In this document: piece by piece, positions 1 through 7,759 of the stretch
Layout of the letters: the number at the start of each line of letters is the position of its first letter
How positions within the stretch are numbered: position 1 is the first letter of the stretch
NCBI GenBank assembly: GCA_016215115.1
Contig: JACRLN010000028.1
Coordinates: 1 to 53,518, forward strand
Origin: Nitrospirota bacterium
Lineage (GTDB): Bacteria > Nitrospirota > Thermodesulfovibrionia > UBA6902
Direction of reading: 5' to 3'
DNA length: 53,518 nucleotides
Notes under the pieces: generated by a model
What the model was told of the DNA's origin: nothing
Databases searched by the model: none
What the model saw: only the letters and a program-made list of their open reading frames with translations
Translations under genes and position numbers: made by a program

Positions 1-187
1 CTATCCAAGGACATTACCCTTGATCCTTCCCCCCTCTTGTTCCATAAAGATACCCCACCTCCTTAAAAAGAAGAAACCGCCCTGATTCAAAAAATAACAT
101 CTGAGGCGTGTTGCTTCCACCTTTCACTGAAGGGTTACAACAAAGCTCATTTTTAACTTGCATTTTCTACTCTAAATAAGCAGAATA

Positions 188-211
188 TATGTTCTTCACA
201 ATAAGAACATA
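188..211. promoter_or_regulatory. Perfect 9-bp inverted repeat upstream of the M23 peptidase gene
   Basis: TATGTTCTT and AAGAACATA are separated by 6 bases, ending 18 bases before the ATG of the peptidase gene. It could be an operator or a 5' leader hairpin. No flanking T-run makes it a terminator. No regulator is encoded next to it. Confidence 0.35.
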
Positions 212-229
212 ATTAACAGACAAATAATT

Positions 230-1573
230 ATGAACAAGCTTAACTATATAAAATATAAACAAAATGGGTTCAGCCGTATTGGTTTTACCCTCATAATATC
301 TTTTATCATCCTTATAATTAGTTTTTTTGCATATCAATTATTTTTTATACCGACGCCTGTATTAAATGGCGTAGAAGAATTTAAGGTTTTACCTGTTAGC
401 AAGACCATTACGCTAAAAGGGCAACATATAAAGTCTATAGATATTTCTATTATTCAGGGTAGCAAAAAAACTGATTTATTAAATGATATTCCTGAAACCG
501 CGGAGAAAGTATATGTACTTCAGATAAAGCCGAAAGACCTTGCCTTATCTGATGGAGCAGCAAGCGTAGTTATCAGGGCAAAAGCAGGGATGTTCAAGAA
601 ACTCACACAAGATATCAATATCATTATTGATACGGTTCCTCCTTCTCTTGAGGTGCTTAAAACCCCTGAAATTATTAACCAGGGGGGAGCCGGGTTCGCT
701 GTGCTCAGAGCAAAAAATGCTGATTCAGTTTTTCTCAAACTTGAAGACAAAACATTTCCGGCTTTCCGTGCGACTGCTGTAACAAAAACAGAGTCCGGCT
801 CCTTTCCTGAAAGCGGCGCAGTTGATTATTATGTGTTTTTCCCTGTCCCGTTTGGTGTAAAAGAAAGCGCAGTATTTCATGCAGTTGCAAAAGACATAGC
901 TGGCAATCAGAATGTTCAGAGTCTTCACATACCGATTAAAACAGCAGCATATAAATGGTCTTCCATAAACATTGATGACGCATTTATTAATACTGTAGCA
1001 TCGTCGCTTCTGAATGAAACAAGCATATCGGACCATGAGGCCGCCTTTAAAAAGGTAAATGAAGAGTTGCGGGCAAAGGCTCTGGAGAAGCTCGCAGCTA
1101 TTGCAAAAGAAACAGATTCAAAGATTCTTTGGAAAGGGGCTTTCCTGCAGTTAAAGAACAGCAAGGTAATGGCAATTTACGGTGAAAAAAGGACCTATCT
1201 TTACAAAGGAAAAACAATCAGCCACAGCGTTCATCTTGGATATGACCTTGCATCCAACGCACATTCCCCTGTTGAGGCGGCTAACTCCGGTATTGTAAGG
1301 TTTGCCGGTGATCTGAGTATATATGGCAACACTGTAATTATCGACCATGGGATGGGGCTTATGAGCCTTTATGGCCACCTTTCGGTGATAAATATTTCAG
1401 AAGGACAAAAAGTCAGTAAGGGCGATATAATCGGTAAAACAGGTTCTACCGGGCTTGCAGGCGGTGATCATTTACACTTTGGAATACTGATACATGGTTA
1501 CGAGATATCGCCTTTATTTTGGTGGGATCCCCACTGGATTAAGGTTAATGTGCTTGATTATTTGGCAGGCTAA
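230..1573 (+). CDS. Membrane-anchored M23 (LytM-type) zinc metallopeptidase
   Basis: The protein is 447 aa. A single hydrophobic segment at about residues 17-37 should anchor it in the inner membrane with the rest in the periplasm. Residues about 325-435 form an M23/LytM domain in which all key residues are visible: H335, D339 (HLGYD) and H416 (HLHFG) as zinc ligands, H383 (YGHLS) and H414 as catalytic histidines. It is therefore predicted to be an active peptidoglycan endopeptidase, unlike degenerate NlpD/EnvC activators. Residues 40-320 are not assigned to a family. No clear ribosome binding site precedes the ATG. It stands alone, followed by a short hypothetical gene. Confidence 0.88.
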   Translation: MNKLNYIKYKQNGFSRIGFTLIISFIILIISFFAYQLFFIPTPVLNGVEEFKVLPVSKTITLKGQHIKSIDISIIQGSKKTDLLNDIPETAEKVYVLQIKPKDLALSDGAASVVIRAKAGMFKKLTQDINIIIDTVPPSLEVLKTPEIINQGGAGFAVLRAKNADSVFLKLEDKTFPAFRATAVTKTESGSFPESGAVDYYVFFPVPFGVKESAVFHAVAKDIAGNQNVQSLHIPIKTAAYKWSSINIDDAFINTVASSLLNETSISDHEAAFKKVNEELRAKALEKLAAIAKETDSKILWKGAFLQLKNSKVMAIYGEKRTYLYKGKTISHSVHLGYDLASNAHSPVEAANSGIVRFAGDLSIYGNTVIIDHGMGLMSLYGHLSVINISEGQKVSKGDIIGKTGSTGLAGGDHLHFGILIHGYEISPLFWWDPHWIKVNVLDYLAG

Positions 1574-1665
1574 TTCATAAAAAATTCAAACTTATGAATA
1601 TAATAATAGACAAAAGTAAAATCAGAGGTATAATTTAAATATAAAATTACGGAGGAAGAAATACT

Positions 1666-1944
1666 ATGGACCGTCAGGTATCAAAAGAAGAAGTGCCTTC
1701 ATATGAGTTAGTTGAGGAGAAGATTAAAGAGATCGATGCATCTATTATAATCTTAAGGATATTTTATATCTTTATGCATATTGCTTACAAATTCCAGCTG
1801 ATAAAAAATGATAAACTATGTACAGTTGAAATCCCCAGAAAATTGCTTGAAGGCTTAAGAAACAAAAATTTGAACCTTGAAGAGGAATTAAACAGGATCA
1901 TAAACTCATCTCTTGAAGAATCTGAATGCTGGAGCAAGGTTTAA
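1666..1944 (+). CDS. Hypothetical 92-aa protein, possible ribbon-helix-helix-like C-terminus
   Basis: I do not recognise the family. A good ribosome binding site (GGAGG) lies about 10 bases before the ATG, which supports it as a real gene. Residues about 26-43 are hydrophobic and aromatic. The C-terminal part, from VEIPRKLLEGL onward, has a strand-then-helix pattern reminiscent of ribbon-helix-helix DNA-binding proteins; this is inference from pattern only. It ends 5 bases before the 3' end of the convergent GGDEF gene. Confidence 0.6.
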   Translation: MDRQVSKEEVPSYELVEEKIKEIDASIIILRIFYIFMHIAYKFQLIKNDKLCTVEIPRKLLEGLRNKNLNLEEELNRIINSSLEESECWSKV

Positions 1945-1949
1945 AGTCA

Positions 1950-2936
1950 TTATTCGTACCTGATACTTATATTGCCGCCCTTGTTCTTGGCCTGATATAA
2001 AGCTTTATCCGTTTGATTAAGCAGTTCTTCAATGCTGATATGATTAGTTTTATACGGGTAAGTTGCTGTTATGCCAATGCTCAGTGTACGTGAAATATCG
2101 TTTTCGGACCTGCTCCCTTTCTTGTTTGCCAGGAAGTTTTTATTTTCAAAACCTTTCCTTACACGTTCAGCAACGATATACGCAAAGGTTATATCTGTCT
2201 CGGGGAGAACTACTATAAATTCTTCTTCTCCGTACCGGAAGGCACGGTCAAATTTCCTTGTATTTTCATTTATTAACGTACCGACATACGAAAGCAGCAT
2301 ATCTCCGACTACCTGTCCGTAATTATCATTAATGCTCTTAAAATCATCTATATCTATCATCATGATAGCAAGAGGATGGCCATATCTATTACAACGTGCA
2401 ATCTCGTTTTCAAGAACATGAATGAGATGATGCCGGTTGAATAATCCTGTTAATTTGTCGGTTATCATCATTCTTTGAATTTCCCTGCTTTTTACGTCAA
2501 TCTGCTCCAAAGCAAGTATCAGCTCCTTATTAAGATGTTCAATATGCTCTTTATCCTTCAACATCTTTGCATTTTGTTTTGTAAGCAAGAACATCATGTT
2601 ATTAAAATGTTCCCCTATTTCTTCTACTATTGTTGGGCACGAATCTCTGAAGGTCTTACAATCAGAACACTTGCCGTATTTTTCCACAAAACTGCCTTGA
2701 GGCTCTCCTTCACAATAGGTCCCTGCAATTTGCCAGCATCTGACTTCCTCAGATTCATCTCCGTATAAAACACAACTCGTTGTTTTGCAATCCATGGTTT
2801 TCCAGCAGTTAACGATATATGAATTTTTAAAAATAACGCTATTACCATTTGATAAGGCCTTTTCAAGCATTGGGACAATCTCTTCCCGCAGTCTTTTTAA
2901 AATATTACTCATTGTTTCTTTAGTCCTGGTGTTCAA
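1950..2936 (-). CDS. Two-CW domain plus GGDEF domain protein (putative diguanylate cyclase with variant active site)
   Basis: The protein is 328 aa. Residues about 43-100 hold a cysteine-rich block with two CW pairs (NCW at 43-45, RCW at 66-68) and further cysteines at 50, 55, 75, 90, 93 and 100, matching the two-CW domain that often precedes signalling modules; metal or redox sensing is plausible. A coiled-coil linker (about 120-155) leads to a GGDEF domain (157-325) with the DxLTxLxNR start and the DIDDFKSINDNYG substrate motif. The signature reads GEEEF (236-240), not GG[DE]EF, so cyclase activity is uncertain. An RxxD inhibitory-site motif (R227, D230) sits the usual five residues before it. 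The start is TTG with AGGGGG about 8 bases upstream; an ATG eight codons later is the alternative. Confidence 0.85.
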   Translation of the reverse strand: MNTRTKETMSNILKRLREEIVPMLEKALSNGNSVIFKNSYIVNCWKTMDCKTTSCVLYGDESEEVRCWQIAGTYCEGEPQGSFVEKYGKCSDCKTFRDSCPTIVEEIGEHFNNMMFLLTKQNAKMLKDKEHIEHLNKELILALEQIDVKSREIQRMMITDKLTGLFNRHHLIHVLENEIARCNRYGHPLAIMMIDIDDFKSINDNYGQVVGDMLLSYVGTLINENTRKFDRAFRYGEEEFIVVLPETDITFAYIVAERVRKGFENKNFLANKKGSRSENDISRTLSIGITATYPYKTNHISIEELLNQTDKALYQAKNKGGNISIRYE

Positions 2937-3233
2937 TTGCTATTCCCCCTATTTTTCAGAGAAACTTGATCAAATTTGTTGTAAGTTTATTGGCAAAAGA
3001 ATTAAAAACCTTCAGCTTATTTATTTTAGTTAATAATCGGAATATTTATTAAATAAGTTTAGAAGCATATCCTTTCAACTACAGTATTATACATTATATG
3101 TATTCAGGTTAAAATCGAAATTCATTTATACTCTGGCCTATTTTACTATAAGAAAAAAAATTACAACAACTTTTTATTAAAGAATATAAGCTGGCAATAA
3201 AAATGTCTTTCCATCCTTTATTAAGGGGCTCAT
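2937..3233. other. AT-rich intergenic region with no recognisable gene
   Basis: About 300 bases of AT-rich sequence between the GGDEF gene and a repeat element. I see no open frame with a ribosome binding site and no structured RNA signature. It should contain the promoter of the minus-strand GGDEF gene, but no strong -35/-10 pair stands out. Confidence 0.5.
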
Positions 3234-3391
3234 AATAGTTTGTACACTATTATAGGCGTCATTCCCGCAATCTGTTGAGCGGGAATCCAGTGTAGGGGAG
3301 AACGGCCGTTCGCCCCTACAGATGCCCGATTAAGGACCTCGGGCATGACGGACAGAGTCCGACAGTTTGTAAATACTATTTTGAGACTGTT
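3234..3391. repeat. MITE-like element, family A copy 1 (dRS3-like core)
   Basis: About 158 bp, bounded by AATAGT and GAGACTGTT. It contains an ATTCCC...GGGAAT palindrome, a nested GTAGGGG...CCCCTAC hairpin and a GATGCCCG...CGGGCATGAC palindrome. The reverse complement matches the element at 10229-10365 along nearly its whole length, apart from the nested hairpin, showing a dispersed element in two orientations. Confidence 0.75.
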
Positions 3392-3461
3392 AATAACTAT
3401 GACCAATATCATACATGCATGTGTTTTTTTATGTCATAATATCTAAAAAAGAGAGGTACAA

Positions 3462-3710
3462 ATGCTAAAAGAAGGCTGTCCTGGAAGCAAGGACATAAAA
3501 GAGCCAAAACCGGAAGACATTAAATGCCGTCACTGCGGTAAAGATATTGAGATATGGAGTGATGAGACCGAAGTGAAATGCAAATTTTGCGAGAAAATTA
3601 ATTTGCGCTCTATCGGTTCCACCTGCCTTGATTGGTGCGCGTTTGCAAAGGAATGTGTCGGCGAAGAAAAATACAGAAGAATAAAAGCAGGCGCCGGCAG
3701 CAAGAATTAA
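3462..3710 (+). CDS. Small zinc-ribbon protein
   Basis: The protein is 82 aa. Two CxxC knuckles, CRHC (residues about 22-25) and CKFC (about 40-43), form a rubredoxin-like zinc ribbon. They are followed by a conserved-looking tail with CxxxC spacing (CLDWCAFAKECVG) that may bind a second metal or disulfide. Family function is unknown. A GAGAGG ribosome binding site lies upstream. The gene ends 1 base from the 3' end of tatC, which is convergent. Confidence 0.7.
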   Translation: MLKEGCPGSKDIKEPKPEDIKCRHCGKDIEIWSDETEVKCKFCEKINLRSIGSTCLDWCAFAKECVGEEKYRRIKAGAGSKN

Positions 3711-3711
3711 T

Positions 3712-4491
3712 TTAGTTGGATGCAGTCTGAGTTTTCTTCCTGTTAAGAATCCTTGAGGCCAATATCCCTGCTTCATAAAGTATTAATATAGGCACGGCCA
3801 TGAGTATCTGATTAAATGCATCCGGAGTTGGAGTTAATATTCCGGCAGCTACAAATGCAATCAGTATTGCGTATTTTCTGTTTTTAGCTAAGAAGTCAGT
3901 TGTCACAATCCCCATCCTGGTAAGAAAAACCACAAGAACAGGCAGCTCAAAGATAGCGCCAAAGGCAAGGATAAACTTAAGACAGAAATCCATATATTTT
4001 TCTGCCGATATCATCGGCTTAATATTTTGAGTCTTGTAATTAAGTAAAAAGTCTATTGCAAATGGAAGTATAATAAAAAAACAAAAGAGAGCGCCTATTA
4101 GAAAGAGAAATGTTGTGGTAAAAATAAACGGGACGGCGTATTTTTTTTCTTTCGATAACAGACCCGGGGCAATAAATCTCCAGATTTCCCAAAAAATAAC
4201 TGGCGAGCTGATTATACATGCACCGACAAACGATATTTTCATATGCATCCAGAAGGCCTCAGCTGGTGCAAGGAATACAAGATTCAAGTCGGGATTTTGT
4301 GCCGGGATAAAAGAAACATAGGGAATTTTCAGGGAAAAAGCAAGGGTATGGCGCATTGGCGAGATCAATAACTCAAAAATGTATTCAGAGTAGTAAAAGC
4401 ATATGCCGAATATGATGCCGACAGTTATCAGGGAGACTACAATTCTATTTCTTAATTCAAACAAATGTTCTGTAAGGGGCGCTTTATCCAT
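3712..4491 (-). CDS. tatC: Sec-independent protein translocase subunit TatC
   Basis: TatC is the multi-spanning inner-membrane receptor that binds twin-arginine signal peptides. The sequence shows the TatC N-terminus (HLFELRNRIVVSL) and six hydrophobic segments, with the conserved PVIFWEIWRFIAPGL and FELPVLVVFL regions, over 259 aa, a normal length. I chose the ATG at 4491, which overlaps the stop of the upstream tatA/B gene (ATGGATAA) and implies translational coupling. An in-frame TTG at 4527 would give 12 more residues but lies inside the upstream gene. The gene is paired with tatA/B as in most bacteria. Confidence 0.95.
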   Translation of the reverse strand: MDKAPLTEHLFELRNRIVVSLITVGIIFGICFYYSEYIFELLISPMRHTLAFSLKIPYVSFIPAQNPDLNLVFLAPAEAFWMHMKISFVGACIISSPVIFWEIWRFIAPGLLSKEKKYAVPFIFTTTFLFLIGALFCFFIILPFAIDFLLNYKTQNIKPMISAEKYMDFCLKFILAFGAIFELPVLVVFLTRMGIVTTDFLAKNRKYAILIAFVAAGILTPTPDAFNQILMAVPILILYEAGILASRILNRKKTQTASN

Positions 4492-4852
4492 TTTTATCTG
4501 ACTCTGATTTATCTTTTTTCTCTTCAACAGCTTTTGCCTGCAAGTCCGCCCCTGCCTGATTTTCTACCTTTTCTTTATATGGTTCTTTCTTCTCAATTTC
4601 GGGTTTTATGTCAATATCAGGCGTTACCGCCTTTTTAAAGGATTCCTCAATATCAGTCTTTGCTTCTTTTATCTCTTTTGATACGTTTAATTCAGACTCC
4701 TCAAGAGAATCCTTCACATTGCGCATGGCCGCCTTGAGTTCCCTTATTCCTTTGCCAAGGGTCCTGCCAAGTTCAGGCAGTCTTTTTGGACCAAATACAA
4801 GAAATGCTACAATGAAGATTACTATAAGTTCCTGTGCGCCAAGATCAAACAT
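4484..4852 (-). CDS. Twin-arginine translocase subunit TatA/TatB
   Basis: A single N-terminal membrane helix (residues about 7-20) is followed by the hallmark FGPKRLPELGRTLGKGI amphipathic helix, then a long charged tail rich in Glu and Lys (122 aa in total). The MFDLG start resembles TatB (MFDIG in E. coli), while the length fits either TatA or TatB. I chose the ATG at 4852; a TTG four codons earlier is possible. A TTGACA (4885-4890 complement) with an 18-base spacer and TATTGT (4861-4866 complement) would start transcription almost at the ATG, so the mRNA may be leaderless. Only one TatA/B gene is seen, so it may serve both roles. Confidence 0.92.
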   Translation of the reverse strand: MFDLGAQELIVIFIVAFLVFGPKRLPELGRTLGKGIRELKAAMRNVKDSLEESELNVSKEIKEAKTDIEESFKKAVTPDIDIKPEIEKKEPYKEKVENQAGADLQAKAVEEKKDKSESDKNG

Positions 4853-4961
4853 TTCATTGAACAATATCAGAAAAACTTATCGGGTGTCAATTTATGAGCC
4901 TGGTTTAATAAAATAAATTGATTGTATAATCTGTGTAATCAAATTTTAATTAAATTTTGGC

Positions 4962-4990
4962 TTGACCTTAATTGAAATTTTCCATAAACT
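4962..4990 (+). promoter_or_regulatory. Predicted sigma-70 promoter of dapA
   Basis: TTGACC (4962-4967) and TAAACT (4985-4990) are separated by 17 bases, about 35 bases before the dapA start codon. Confidence 0.55.
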
Positions 4991-5026
4991 TTAACTCAGA
5001 CAAGTTTGACATTAACAGGAGGATAT

Positions 5027-5905
5027 ATGTTTAAAGGTTCGATTGTTGCAATAGTAACGCCTTTCAAAAATAACGCGGTGGATGAAAGGGCTTTAACAGA
5101 GCTTATTGAATGGCACATCAAGGAGGGGACTAACGCCATTGTGCCGTGCGGTACAACAGGTGAGTCAGCCACTCTGGATTATGAAGAGCATTACAGGGTA
5201 ATAGAAATCACCATTAAAACTGTTAACAAAAGAATACCTGTTATTGCCGGGACAGGCGCAAATTCAACCGATGAGACAATCATGATTACCCGGAAAGCAA
5301 AGGAGCTGGGAGCAGACGGTGCACTGCTTGTTGCGCCTTATTACAACAAGCCGACTCAGGAAGGGTTATACAGGCATTACAAAACGGTTGCAGAGGCAGT
5401 TGATATCCCAATTGTACTTTATAATGTTCCGGGACGTACTGCGGTAAATATGCTGCCGCAAACGGTTGCAAGGCTTGCAGAGATAAAAAATATTGTAGGA
5501 ATTAAGGAAGCTACGGGTGATATGAGACAGGTGAGTGATGTACTCAGGCTTTGCGGCGATAAACTAACCGTTATTTCAGGGGATGATTTCACTACATTCA
5601 CTCTTCTGGCGCTTGGCGGCAAAGGGGTAATTTCTGTTTCGGCAAATGTTGCACCGCATGATGTCGCTTCTTTGTTTAAGGCGTGGGAGGATGGAAAGAT
5701 AGAAGAAGCAAAGAGATTGCATTACAAACTTGAGCCGCTGAATCAGGCGATGTTTATAGAAACTAACCCTATTCCTGCAAAGACTGCACTAAGCATGATG
5801 GGTAAGATACAGGAGGAGTTCAGGCTGCCCCTCTGTCCGATGAGCAGTGAAAATAAGGATAAATTAAGGAAAGCCCTTGTAAATTACGGCCTTATACCTA
5901 AGTAG
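5027..5905 (+). CDS. dapA: 4-hydroxy-tetrahydrodipicolinate synthase
   Basis: DapA condenses pyruvate with aspartate semialdehyde, the first step of the diaminopimelate/lysine branch that feeds peptidoglycan. Catalytic residues align with the E. coli enzyme: T43-T44 (CGTTGES), Y106, Y132 and R137 (LYNVPGR) and the Schiff-base lysine K160 (GIKEAT). The length of 292 aa is typical. The start is the ATG at 5027, preceded by AGGAGG; a TTG seven codons earlier would place the ribosome binding site inside the coding sequence and is rejected. No other lysine genes are in the window. Confidence 0.97.
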   Translation: MFKGSIVAIVTPFKNNAVDERALTELIEWHIKEGTNAIVPCGTTGESATLDYEEHYRVIEITIKTVNKRIPVIAGTGANSTDETIMITRKAKELGADGALLVAPYYNKPTQEGLYRHYKTVAEAVDIPIVLYNVPGRTAVNMLPQTVARLAEIKNIVGIKEATGDMRQVSDVLRLCGDKLTVISGDDFTTFTLLALGGKGVISVSANVAPHDVASLFKAWEDGKIEEAKRLHYKLEPLNQAMFIETNPIPAKTALSMMGKIQEEFRLPLCPMSSENKDKLRKALVNYGLIPK

Positions 5906-5928
5906 CGCTTTTTGTAAATAAATAACTC

Positions 5929-5958
5929 TTGATAAATAGGTTGTTTTTCTGTTATAAA
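5929..5958 (+). promoter_or_regulatory. Predicted sigma-70 promoter of 6S RNA
   Basis: TTGATA (5929-5934) and TATAAA (5953-5958) with an 18-base spacer. The expected start at about 5965-5966 coincides with the 5' end of the RNA predicted from its closing stem. Confidence 0.65.
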
Positions 5959-5965
5959 AAATAAA

Positions 5966-6154
5966 AAGGAGATTACCTGCCTTGTTTGTGAAGAAGGGAA
6001 AAAACTTGTTCCGACATTTAGACAATTTTGGGAGCCTTTGTATAGCAAGTGTTGCGCGCCCCGTATGTGGGAATATGCCTGATCTTGCTTTCAAGGCACC
6101 CACCTGTAAAACAGGGATCCAAGTTTTTTTCCAACACGGCAAGGTGGGTTCCTT
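5966..6154 (+). ncRNA. ssrS: 6S RNA (RNA polymerase regulator)
   Basis: About 189 nt. 6S RNA imitates an open promoter and binds the housekeeping RNA polymerase holoenzyme. The architecture is visible: a closing stem (5975-5984 ACCTGCCTTG with 6140-6149 CAAGGTGGGT, possibly extended by AAGGA/TCCTT), an apical arm (GGGAGCCTT with AAGGCACCC, then AGCAAG with CTTGCT), and the small hairpin CCTGTAAAACAGG on the 3' side of the central bubble, matching the position of the CCTTGAACCAAGG hairpin in E. coli 6S RNA. It lies just upstream of rarA; the B. subtilis bsrA 6S gene is also near rarA. Any reading frame through it is rejected. Confidence 0.82.
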
Positions 6155-6418
6155 TATTATGCAGTTGCAGTTTGCTATTCAACTCGCAGCTTTGACGGTC
6201 AGGGTTTTGATGGGGATGGATAAATATAAAAATATTGTTCAGATTTCTAAACCTCGTAGAAGGTATTTAAATTTTATATCTTCTTCTGAAATACATTTGA
6301 AATTAGATGAGTTAAACGAGGTTAATAAGATAGATTTAAAATATCCTTTATTTTATCCTTCTGCTTAATAAAATCCTTCTGTCTCAGGACTGCCCTTTTT
6401 ACCGCACACTGCAATAAA
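6155..6418. other. Intergenic region after 6S RNA, no gene seen
   Basis: This is AT-rich sequence between 6S RNA and the repeat in front of rarA. A frame running out of the 6S RNA into this stretch has no ribosome binding site and no recognisable protein family. No strong rho-independent terminator is visible. Confidence 0.45.
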
Positions 6419-6463
6419 GTTGTTAGTTGTTAGCTATTAGCTGTTAGTCTAAAAACTAACAAC
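6419..6463. repeat. Heptamer repeat hairpin (TTGTTAG/CTATTAG units)
   Basis: Four 7-bp units (TTGTTAG, TTGTTAG, CTATTAG, CTGTTAG) are followed by CTAACAAC, which can fold back on the first unit. It ends about 30 bases before the rarA start. Confidence 0.7.
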
Positions 6464-6493
6464 ATAAAACTAAAAACTTTTTCAAACAAAACA

Positions 6494-7759
6494 ATGGGAC
6501 TATTAAAGACAGAAAAAAAGGCTCCACTTGCATGGAGAATGCAGCCTGATAATTTAGGTGAGTTTGTCGGGCAGACACATATTCTCGGAGACGGGAAACC
6601 TCTCCGGGAAGCAATTGAGAGAGATTCTATAGTATCGCTCATATTGTACGGGCCACCCGGCAGCGGCAAGACCGCTCTTGCTCATATTATTGCCAGGAAA
6701 ACACATGCACATTTTATAGCGCTCAATGCCGTTACCTCAGGGATTGCCGACATTAAAGACGCTCTGAAAGAGGCAAGGGAGGCCAGCAGGGCTATACTGT
6801 TCATTGATGAGATCCACAGATTTAATAAGCTGCAGCAGGACGCTTTGCTTCCTGATGTTGAGAGCGGGATTGCAACGCTGATCGGCGCATCTACCCAGAA
6901 CCCTTTCTTTTCAATAATCCCGGCTCTGTCTTCAAGGTCCATGATTTTTCAATTTTTCCCATTAAAAGAATCTGAAATCAGAATATTACTTGAAAAGGCA
7001 TTAACAGACAACGAAAAAGGGCTTGGCGAGCTGAATATAAAACTGGAACCGGACGCAGCGGATTATATTGCGTCAACATCAGAAGGCGACGCAAGAAGGG
7101 CTTTAAATACCCTTGAGATGGGCGTCGTTATTATGAGAAGCAGGAGCCTTTCTGTATATGATATTCAACTGGCTAAAGAAGTCCTGCAGAAAAAATCCCT
7201 CTACTATAGCGAAGACGAGCATTATGATACAATTTCCGCATTTATAAAAAGTATGCGGGGTGGAGAGCCTGATGCGGTGCTCTACTGGCTGGCCAGGATG
7301 TTAGAGGCCGGCGAAAATCCACTTTATATAGCCCGGAGAATGATAATTTGTGCATCCGAAGACGTCGGTAATGCAGACCCCAGAGCTCTTCAGTTGGCTG
7401 TCTCAGCTCTGCATGCGGTGGAATCAATCGGCTTGCCCGAGGGACGCATCCCATTGGCACAGGCAGCAATATATATAGCTATGGCGCCTAAAAGCAATTC
7501 TTCATATAAGGGGATTGAAAATGCACTTTCGAGTGTCAGGGAGGAACGCCTTTCCCCTGTGCCATCACATTTAAAAAGTGCGAATTACAAAGGGGCCGCA
7601 CGTCTCAGTGCAGGGATTGGATACAAATATCCGCATAACTATAAAGGACACTTTGTGGACCAGCAATACATGATTAACAATAAAGTTTTCTTTTTCCCGT
7701 CTGATCAGGGATTTGAGAAAATATTCAAGAAAAGACTAAGCAAAAGGAGGAGCAGATAA
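6494..7759 (+). CDS. rarA: Replication-associated recombination protein A (AAA+ ATPase)
   Basis: RarA/MgsA is a clamp-loader-like AAA+ ATPase acting at stalled replication forks. Visible motifs are Walker A GPPGSGKT (residues 53-60), Walker [13 protein letters not shown] (101-112), sensor 1 IGASTQNP (130-137) and the arginine-finger region SSRS (146-149), followed by the family C-terminal domain ([25 protein letters not shown]). The length of 421 aa is typical. The ribosome binding site is weak, as a heptamer repeat sits just upstream. The stop overlaps the rny start by one base (TAATG), so the two are probably cotranscribed. Confidence 0.95.
   Translation: MGLLKTEKKAPLAWRMQPDNLGEFVGQTHILGDGKPLREAIERDSIVSLILYGPPGSGKTALAHIIARKTHAHFIALNAVTSGIADIKDALKEAREASRAILFIDEIHRFNKLQQDALLPDVESGIATLIGASTQNPFFSIIPALSSRSMIFQFFPLKESEIRILLEKALTDNEKGLGELNIKLEPDAADYIASTSEGDARRALNTLEMGVVIMRSRSLSVYDIQLAKEVLQKKSLYYSEDEHYDTISAFIKSMRGGEPDAVLYWLARMLEAGENPLYIARRMIICASEDVGNADPRALQLAVSALHAVESIGLPEGRIPLAQAAIYIAMAPKSNSSYKGIENALSSVREERLSPVPSHLKSANYKGAARLSAGIGYKYPHNYKGHFVDQQYMINNKVFFFPSDQGFEKIFKKRLSKRRSR

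Noticed and set aside
1-120. Possible insertion sequence remnant at the left edge (short - strand frame MEQEGGRIKGNVLG after a GGAGG)
   Set aside because: The frame ends after 14 codons and no family can be named; not enough sequence.
3230-3412. 60-aa open frame on - strand
   Set aside because: It lies wholly within the family A repeat element.
5982-6368. 128-aa open frame on + strand
   Set aside because: It starts inside the 6S RNA closing stem, has no ribosome binding site and no recognisable family; the RNA structure explains the sequence.
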